A stretch of DNA of 13,652 bases from Geosiphon pyriformis (lineage: Eukaryota; Glomeromycota; Glomeromycetes; Archaeosporales; Geosiphonaceae), in assembly GCA_016748015.1 (NCBI GenBank), contig JAAOMT010000128.1, positions 2,720,261 to 2,733,912 of the forward strand, written 5' to 3'. Under the pieces are notes generated by a model that worked only from the letters and a program-made list of their open reading frames with translations, was not told the origin of the DNA and searched no databases. Positions 7,192 through 13,652 of the stretch are shown piece by piece. Both the position numbers and the translations under genes were made by a program. Numbering within the stretch: position 1 is the stretch's first letter; every line of letters starts with the position of its first letter.

Positions 7192-9687
7192 ATGCCGGCC
7201 ATAAATTCTTCGCACTCTCCACCAGAAATCTTGGTGGTAGTGGTTGTGGATGGCACCCACTCCTTAGCCAATCATTTTGAAGTCCTGCTTGAAAGCTATC
7301 TCAAGAATATGTTGAAACAGCTCAAACAACCCATACTTATAGAAAATGAAGAAAACGCGTCTAAAGACAGGATGACCCCGACTCTTAAGTGTGGTCTAGT
7401 TGTTTTCGGGCACTATAGACCTTTTTCCGATTGTCCCGTTGAGTCTAGATATTTCATGTCGGATTTAACCAAGTTTCAAGCACAGTTACAAGGTTTAGAA
7501 TTTAAGCATGGCGGTTTGGCCAGAAATGCTGTGGCGGAGGGTTTAGTATCAGCACTCGAGATGTTTGAAACATACAACTCACGAAAAAACCCCGATAGCT
7601 TAGAACCTAAACGGCACTGTATCCTCGTTTCTAACAGTGAACCTTTGGCTGATCTTGTACACTTTAATTTTGATGAAAAATTTGATAATTTCTCTATGGC
7701 ACAAATTTGTGAAGAGATGAAAAATCAACAAATATTTCTTTCCCTCTTAACACCTGAGGGACAGAAGACTGAGCTAGAGAACCTCATAAACATGGTAAGA
7801 TTGCCTCCGTTATTGTAGTAAAAATTGCCTTATTAAGTATTTATTATTCAGGTCAATCGAAATCATGTGGAAACTAGCCAAGGCATAGACTCAGGACATT
7901 TCTTAATGTTAGCTGGAGAGATTAAGCTACCCATACCTTCAGTGAATGAAGGTTTGTCTAAATCCAAACTATAACAATGTTTAAATTCAATTCATAAAAT
8001 ATGCACCTTTTTATGTTTAAATGATATTTCTAATAAACTTAGTAGTGGTACAAAAACGAAAGCGGGATGAATCTTTAGAGATGGGACATGTAGTTGGCCA
8101 ACCAGCATCAAAAAAGCCTTCAGTTGATTTACATGAAGGAAAGAATGAAAAATCTGATCAGGGACTACTCGTCTCTCATTCGCTTAGACAAACCCCAAAT
8201 TCTTCACCCACACTACACTCATTAAACATGAGAATAAAAAAAACCCCACTGTTAACCAGTCAAAAAATTCCACAAAATGTACAGCCTGTACGTTCTTCGC
8301 CTATTCCCCAACCTTCACCCAATATTCAAGCAACCCCACCTCTTGTATTTTCTCCAATCCCCATGAGCCCTGCACTAAATCAAAATTTACAAAGTCCACT
8401 TTTGGCAACAATTACAAGGGGAGCATCATCGACCCCATTGAACGTTGCCATGCCCGTTTCACAGCCTATTCAAAGTACACGTCCCCTTGGTTTACCTCAG
8501 ACTCTACTAAGGTCACCAGAAGTGCCATGGAATTCAACCCATATAAATCAAGAATTACTTGAGAAAAATAAGGAATTAAAAGCTCAGTTTGCGCAAAGTC
8601 AGCACAAACTTGAAAAAGCTTTGGTTACGATACAGCCTTCTACAAATGGATTTTCAGGGCAATCCCCAGCCAATTTGCTTTCTGGCCAATTTTCCACGCA
8701 AAACACCATTGGCGCTCAGGTTTCAGTTAATAAGAGTCCTACACAGCTTTTCATGCATATGGCTAATGTACAACAACAAAGGCCCAAACCTCAACAACAG
8801 CAACTCAAAAAATTATCAATTTGGAGTGGACAAATTACTTGGCAGTCAAGTGTACCTAATACAGATACCAGGCGCGAGTCACAATGTTACGTAAATGCCA
8901 TTCCGGCGCAAAATTTAGACTTGTAAGTCTATTCTAGACCTATTTTGGATTATCATTTTTGCAAACTTTAATCTTTGCTTTAAATATTTTCTTTGATTTC
9001 AGCAATCTTCACCTCTGGCCTGAGAAAATGGAGATTACCGGGATCTTCCCTATCAAGGAAATTACTAATGATCTAAAGACCCGACAATTGCCTTTGGTTT
9101 ATTTTCTTCCCACGTCCAATATCCCTGATGAAAATCAAAAATACTTTGGCAGCTTATTGACAAACTTGGACAAAAGAAAAATGGCAAGTAAAAATACGCG
9201 AATATCTTTTATACATATACATATGAGATATTCAATGGTATCGAAATGAAAAATTATGCAGGGGGCACGCGTGCATTTTCCGAATACTCCAAATAACGGG
9301 ATGGTTCTCTTCCCGAACGCCGGTCGTCTCATCGGTATTCTTTACTTAGATAAACCAATACCAGTACCAATACCAATACCAATGCCAACCCCGACAAATT
9401 TCCGTCAAACACTTCTTCAACAACAGCAACAGTCATTGCCACAATCTTCTCAGGCACAGAATCAGTCACAGCAACAAATAATGCAATCTTTCCAAACACC
9501 CATTCAGCAAATGTCGGTAAATCAACCCCAGCTAAACTTAATTTCTCCATATATTATTAATACCTTAGGTCAACGACCAGGTATGACTTCAAGATAAACT
9601 TTTTAATTTTTAGATATTGATTAATAACATTTATTTTTTTCTCAAATAGCGCTTTGGCAACCACAGCAGCAACAGCAACAACAATAA
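7192..9687 (+). CDS. MED25: Mediator of RNA polymerase II transcription subunit 25 (six exons)
   Basis: Exons are 7192-7794, 7852-7951, 8043-8922, 9003-9183, 9262-9580 and 9650-9687, giving 706 residues. MED25 is a nuclear Mediator subunit that receives signals from DNA-bound activators. Residues about 12-200 form the von Willebrand A domain (Val-Val-Asp-Gly-Thr near residue 22), which docks it to Mediator in animals. Residues about 235-489 are Ser/Pro/Gln-rich and start with a basic KRKR patch, a possible nuclear signal. Residues about 489-632 match the activator-binding ACID/PTOV domain (IWSGQITWQ, LHLWPEKM, ARVHFPN, GILYLD). The tail holds Pro-Ile-Pro-Val repeats and glutamine runs. ATG 7192 is the first in-frame ATG. 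Four introns are GT-AG; the fourth (9184-9261) fits only as GC-AG. Total length is close to human MED25. Exon 6 is short and glutamine-rich, so it is the least certain. Confidence 0.9.
7795..7851 (+). other. MED25: MED25 intron 1 (GT-AG, 57 bases)
   Basis: Donor GTAAGA directly after Met 201, acceptor TTCAG. Phase 0. It contains in-frame stops (TAG, then TAA), so reading through it would truncate the protein after the von Willebrand A domain. Confidence 0.85.
7952..8042 (+). other. MED25: MED25 intron 2 (GT-AG, 91 bases, tandem acceptor)
   Basis: Donor GTTTGT, acceptor TAGTAG (8040-8045). Using the first AG starts exon 3 at 8043; using the second starts it at 8046. Both keep the frame and differ by one valine. 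Confidence 0.8.
8923..9002 (+). other. MED25: MED25 intron 3 (GT-AG, 80 bases)
   Basis: Perfect GTAAGT donor and a pyrimidine-rich TTTCAG acceptor. It interrupts the ACID domain between Asn-Leu-Asp-Leu and Asn-Leu-His-Leu-Trp-Pro. Phase 2, completed by one base of exon 4 to give Phe. Confidence 0.9.
9184..9261 (+). other. MED25: MED25 intron 4, GC-AG type (78 bases)
   Basis: The donor is GCAAGT after Met (ATG at 9181), the acceptor GCAG. The nearby GT at 9188 would leave one extra base and put the next exon out of frame. The GC donor joins Arg-Lys-Met to Gly-Ala-Arg-Val-His-Phe-Pro, which matches the conserved ACID sequence. The intron is a multiple of three but has a TGA at 9247-9249, so retention would truncate the protein. 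Confidence 0.75.
9355..9390 (+). repeat. CCAATA hexanucleotide repeat inside MED25 (six units)
   Basis: Six tandem hexamers, consensus CCAATA, with substitutions in units 2, 5 and 6. In frame they encode the Pro-Ile-Pro-Val-Pro-Ile type tail directly after the ACID domain, so changes in unit number alter protein length by two residues without breaking the frame. Confidence 0.85.
9581..9649 (+). other. MED25: MED25 intron 5 (GT-AG, 69 bases)
   Basis: Donor GTATGA after CCAG, acceptor AAATAG preceded by a T-rich tract. Phase 1. It leads into a 38-base last exon encoding Ala-Leu-Trp-Gln-Pro and a glutamine run. Confidence 0.75.
9664..9684 (+). repeat. CAG/CAA glutamine run at the MED25 C-terminus
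   Basis: Seven consecutive CAG or CAA codons lie directly before the stop. A similar shorter run is at about 9418-9432. Mixed codons make it less prone to slippage than a pure CAG tract. Confidence 0.8.
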
Positions 9688-9714
9688 CCCTTATTCATAT
9701 ACAGTTGACAAGAT

Positions 9715-9720
9715 TTTATT
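9715..9720 (-). terminator. Candidate poly(A) signal of the Rictor gene
   Basis: TTTATT on the + strand reads AATAAA on the - strand, about 270 bases after the Rictor stop. Cleavage 10-30 bases further on would fall beside or just inside the last exon of MED25. Confidence 0.5.
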
Positions 9721-9819
9721 TTCCATTTTATATTTATATATCGAAATTATTTTACAAGGGCAGCTTACATAAGCTGTTATATATACATACTCGATTTGGC
9801 TTGGGATAAGATCAAACAG

Positions 9820-9825
9820 AATAAA
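9820..9825 (+). terminator. Candidate poly(A) signal of MED25
   Basis: AATAAA on the + strand, 132 bases after the MED25 stop. It is the only exact hexamer I see on this strand in the convergent region. Confidence 0.5.
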
Positions 9826-9989
9826 TCTCAACGGAGGAGATTTGTTTATAGATTCAACTTCAATCAAGAACTCACTCGTTAAGATAAATCCCTTAAAAAT
9901 AGGATTATTGGCAAAAGTGCTATTATGAAAGGCACACGCAAGCAATATCAACAATTACTTTGGCTGAAGAGTTACCAACACGGAGCACA

Positions 9990-12900
9990 TCACACGTTAA
10001 ACCCTTTAATAATTAAAATAGGTGCCAATGACTGTTTTGGGACTACATCATCGCCACCTGTGTCGTGTTGTTCGGACATGACCGCACCCAGAACATCGCT
10101 ACCTCGGTGGGGACGATCAGGTAGCATATTTTCTGTCCGTATATCTACCTCCAAGTCTTTATTGACCGAAGTTCTTGCCACCGTGGTAGACCTAGTTTCA
10201 TCGCTGTTTATCATGGGTGGGATGACCTCTCTATTTACATTGTCTTGCTGCGGGTCACCCAATAGCTTATCAAGTTGGTCAAGAGTTTGAGTAGTGAATT
10301 TCACATCAAAAAGTTCAGTAATAAGGCGGCGAGTAGGTAGACGATATTGATAGGATGCAAGCATGTAATAAACTTTAAGAAAAGTGTCAAGTTTGGTGAA
10401 AATCTCCGGGTGTTGAACTCTTATCCTAATTTTTAAATAAAAAAAGGGTTTTTTTGGTTAATAAGCTTTTGAGATACAAGGCAAAGGGGATATTGAAAGA
10501 AAACTTAATGTTCCACTTTTGCAAACTCTTGGATCCAGTACTCGATAATATCCGATTGGTAAGATTAGTGAGAGCTCGCAAGAGATCACGTTCCACTGGA
10601 GAACTAGGCATTACTGGCCTATTTGTAGATGGTGCAGTCACAAAGCCATTATATGACCATTTTGGAAACTAAAAAATAAGGTCAATAATTTTAGACATTG
10701 GAATTAGGAGCATATTAATTGTCGCCTTTTCACACTTACGGATAGAAATTGCTGTGGTTTCATTGGAACACATAAACCTGTGCCTACACCGGTGTCTGGG
10801 TCATAGACACATTCCCAACCCAGTTCTTCCAATGTCTCAACTCCTTGAGCAGTTTTCCCTATCAAACCTATTACAAAAAAGCACGTTCTGTGAAGGTATT
10901 CAAAATTTTGCTAATTAATTAGAAAGAATCACGTGAAATGCTCTTAAAGATAAGAAAGATGCCTACCCTTTTAGCGAAAGAATTTCGGAATTTTCAGCTA
11001 TATGAACAATATCCTTTATTATGTTCTCTTCCTCTAAGAAAGGCAAACCGCTCTTGGATGCACCAATGTTACCCTAGTTGAAGTATATTAAATAATGACT
11101 AATCAGAAGAAATATATTTTTGCCGAGTGAAATCAATTTATTTCTCTTGGCTTACCAGAGCCCAGAGGACGGATTTCAATTTTGAAACTATAGAAGAATC
11201 TCGTCTTTCCATTCCATGTTCTCTTACAAAACGGGCAAACTCTCGAAAATGACCCCTTTCTCTTAATAGTTGACAACCTTCTTCAGTTTTTGCCAACTCG
11301 CCGTAAAAATGTGGTGGGGTCGTTCCATCAAATGTTTGCCTTTGATAAATTAGTTGTTGATTCTTCATCTGAGAGTGTTTTTATTTAAGAGCACGAGAAG
11401 AATCTGGATCAAATAAAGTTACATTTTGATATCATCCTCGTCATCCCTGCCACTGTCCCCGCCGAGTTTTAATGCAGTTGCCAGTAATACTTCAAGTTGG
11501 GTAACATAGTACTGATTACGGCTCTGAAGAGCAAATTTTTGATTTTTTCACTAAATTGAAAATATTGGTTGTCAAGAGTTGAATTTTGCACTGTTTTTAA
11601 CAGTACCTGAAACCAATCATCCATTTCCCTTTCTACGTAGTCGAATTCGGAGAGATATCGAAAACCTATTGATGTTGACAGAAACCTAAGAAGCAAGGGA
11701 TTGCCAACTTCACCCAAATGATCCAAGCTAGGTCTTAGCTTCACAAGTAATTCAAGATTTTCCTTATGTTTACAAGTTTCTTCAAGGACGCGGACAGCCA
11801 TTTCACAAACTTCCATAGCGGGATCATAGAGCTATTTCAAGGTGAATTTCAAAACTTCGATTTGGGTTTTTTTACTTAAACAAAAAAGTAGAATGGAAAC
11901 GAACCTGAGTGATTAATAATCTAATACCCCAATCGTTAAATTTTTTGGTGGAGGTGCGCAAAATGGTGCCGAGATGCTTTGTTGCATAAAGTCTCATTTG
12001 CTTTTTGTATCAGAGAATTCGGTGAGCGAATATTTTCAATAAACTTCGGCTGTAAATAATTACCTTGTAGCCGGATGTCATTACTTTAGAGAGAATAATA
12101 CGAGGATGTCCATCACTATTAATGTATTCATTTCGGGCGAATAAAAGTAATTGTTATCAGAAAATAAAAAGATTAAATTTGTAGATTCATATGCAGAGAT
12201 AAATAAATCCATAACAAAAAATGAATTTGGTACATACAGGCTATAGTCCAAACTAGTGATTATGACTTTGATTAGATCTTCACGACTTCGGAGTTCACTC
12301 AAGTGATAAAACGTATTGAAGATTTTAAACTTCTCCAACAATCTATTTAATTTTTTATTGTCTCCCAATATTTAATGACGATATCATGATCAAAAAGAAA
12401 TAATATAGAAATTTAATCTACTTGCCTGACACCATCTTTGAACTTACTTAGAACCCCTATCATAGTAAAGTATCCCGAGGTGAGAGTGTTTCCAATCCGT
12501 TCTTGAGAGAATAAAGGTTCTGATTCCACTGTACCCTTTATCTATGTGCCCAAAAGGCATAAAAACAATTTTCTTGGTTCTTTACTTCCGCGTGAGAATG
12601 ATACTTGTATTGACATTCTCAAGTATAATAATGGGTTACCGGATCAAGTTGAGTCAAACCTTCAGCGATTTGTCTCAAAAATTTGTTACTCTCCAAAAAC
12701 TTAATCCCATCCGTGTTTTTCAGCAGTGTTGTTATCAGCGTGCACCCTAAACTTATAAACCGTTGAGTTTCCTAATAATCAAGAGTCTGGGTTAACAAGG
12801 TTAGAAGCTAGAAAATCATCTTAGAATAAATATTTAAATTTGCTTTAAATACCGATTTTTTGACAATATCAGAGAAGCGACGACTTGAAGGTCGAAAAAA

Positions 12901-13652
12901 ACCAATCAATCGCTTCAGATATTTACTTTTTATGGCTTCTTCTAACCTTCGAGGATTAAGTAAAGGACCTTGAAGTAACTCCATCAATGTTTCCAATTTC
13001 CATTTGGCATATTCCTTGGTATTTAAAACCTATATTTAATTATCCTCGTCAACTTAAATCATCTATGCCCAATAAGCTTAAGTAAGAATGCTTACACATT
13101 GCGGATCATAACAAAGTAATCGAACGAAACCTGGGTATCCAAAAGCATGTTTCGAAAATGAACATCATCTATTTGAATTCCCATCGTAATCTTGACGTTC
13201 TCTACCTGCCGTGCACTTCTTCTTCGCCGGTCTTCAAGAGCTGTTGTTGCCCCCGTTTCTGCCAAATCATTCGACTGTAACCGAATTCGAGTTCTATTTA
13301 GATTATCAATGTGAGCTAGGGCCGCAGTTGCGTTATGACGCACAATTTCATCTTCAAATTTTGTTGCAAGTTTGAAAAGTTTGGGAAGTGACTGGCGAGG
13401 AATATAGATTTTCGATATTGAATAAATATAAATGATGATTTTGCTAGCCAAAAATTTGAATTCTCACTTGGATACGAATTGAACGGGATAAAGATAGCAA
13501 CCGATTTGATAGCTGGAGAATTTCTCCAATAAAAAGAGTAGCTTTTCGTGCTATCTCCTGATTTTTATCTTCAATAATTTCAATTAAGGCCTGGTGATCA
13601 ATTACAAAATGAATATTATAACGACACATTGAATGAATTTCGTGAGATGGGA
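9990..13652 (-). CDS. RICTOR: Rictor/Avo3-type TORC2 scaffold subunit, middle and C-terminal part (15 visible exons, N-terminus off the window)
   Basis: Minus-strand exons, high to low: 13650-13468, 13391-13131, 13029-12853, 12771-12640, 12541-12426, 12342-12238, 12115-12064, 12000-11905, 11831-11607, 11523-11423, 11339-11156, 11073-10967, 10887-10740, 10668-10517, 10425-9990. They join without a stop into about 824 residues. Rictor (yeast Avo3/Tsc11, fission yeast Ste20) is the TOR complex 2 scaffold that lets TOR phosphorylate AGC kinases and control actin and membrane homeostasis. Recognisable conserved blocks are DTQVLNTKEYAKW, LFSQERIGNTLTSGYF, DYSLDGHPRIILSK, DHLGEVGNPLLLRFLS, DGTTPPHFYGELAKTEEG, GNIGASKSGLPFL, SLKGTCFFVIGLI and YQYRLPTRR. 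The open frame runs off the window on the right, so the N-terminal domain is missing. The last exon adds a polar, probably disordered tail. Exon 11's start is the weakest boundary. Confidence 0.94.
11340..11422 (-). other. RICTOR: Rictor intron 10 with uncertain acceptor
   Basis: The donor GTAACT leaves two bases of a codon. The attractive CAG at 11370-11369 would put the following conserved exon out of frame, so the AAAG at 11341-11340 is chosen. That gives Met-Gln-Thr-Phe-Asp-Gly-Thr-Thr-Pro-Pro-His-Phe-Tyr. The junction lies in a poorly conserved acidic linker, so homology does not settle it. Confidence 0.5.
12343..12425 (-). other. RICTOR: Rictor intron with GC-AG ends (83 bases)
   Basis: On the minus strand the donor reads AG then GCAAGT, the consensus for GC-type donors, and the acceptor is AAATAG. 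Splicing joins Asp-Gly-Val-Arg to Leu-Leu-Glu-Lys-Phe, which aligns with the conserved Rictor block I recall (Glu-Gly-Leu-Arg-Met-Leu-Glu-Arg). The only nearby GT (12421-12420) either meets a stop or deletes Leu-Leu-Glu. Confidence 0.8.

Larger units (their letters stand above)
9688..9989. other. Convergent intergenic region between MED25 and the Rictor gene
   Basis: About 300 bases between two facing stop codons. It carries one AATAAA per strand (described separately) and no coding potential that I can support. Confidence 0.8.

Noticed and set aside
7017-7271. 84-codon minus-strand open frame over the MED25 start
   Set aside because: It overlaps the MED25 leader and first exon antisense, has no recognisable motif, and the opposite strand encodes a conserved vWA domain.
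9188-9249. Continuation of MED25 exon 4 to a TGA at 9247
   Set aside because: The conserved ACID sequence resumes in the same frame at 9262, so this stretch is intron.
10454-10672. Plus-strand open frame inside the Rictor gene
   Set aside because: It is antisense to a conserved Rictor exon and its adjacent intron, and its sequence is not protein-like.
11138-11155. Rictor frame continuing past Leu-Trp-Ala-Leu to a stop
   Set aside because: A GTAAGC donor sits at 11155-11150 and the conserved Gly-Asn-Ile-Gly block follows after the intron.
12081-12237. Hydrophobic C-terminal extension of a Rictor reading frame that looks like a membrane segment
   Set aside because: It is intron sequence (12116-12237) read through; splicing at 12238 and 12115 restores the conserved DYSLDGHPRIILSK block.

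Overview
This window looks like nuclear DNA of a filamentous fungus, most likely an arbuscular mycorrhizal fungus (Glomeromycotina). Three things point there: small, dense spliceosomal introns (57-122 bases), a fungal-style Rictor, and a T/G-rich non-LTR retrotransposon whose protein resembles LINE proteins I recall from Rhizophagus-type genomes. That resemblance comes from memory and was not searched.

Layout from left to right. (1) Positions 1-5574 hold the 3' part of a LINE. It has the C-terminal part of ORF1 with a CCHC zinc knuckle, an ATGA junction, and a full-length ORF2 (AP endonuclease, reverse transcriptase, RNase H, terminal zinc motif), followed by a short 3' UTR and an A-run. ORF2 stays in one frame for 4.7 kb but carries 14 in-frame stops and several broken catalytic residues, so this copy is dead. 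(2) Positions 5575 to about 6990 are extremely A+T-rich, gene-free DNA with an interrupted AAT microsatellite. (3) Positions 7192-9687 (+) hold a six-exon gene for Mediator subunit 25: an N-terminal von Willebrand A domain, a Pro/Ser/Gln-rich linker, an ACID/PTOV domain, and a Pro/Gln-rich tail. (4) Positions 9688-9989 are the convergent intergenic space, with poly(A) hexamers on both strands arranged so that the two 3' UTRs probably overlap. (5) Positions 9990-13652 (-) hold the middle and C-terminal part (15 visible exons, about 824 residues) of Rictor, the TORC2 scaffold. Its N-terminus lies beyond the right edge.

The two host genes are arranged tail to tail. They share no obvious pathway: one is transcription-activation machinery, the other growth and stress signalling. 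Exon boundaries were set by hand from splice motifs, reading-frame continuity and remembered homology. In each gene one intron fits only as a GC-AG intron with a GCAAGT donor, which is the most unusual host-gene feature here. I see no RNA gene, CRISPR array or clearly new system in the window.
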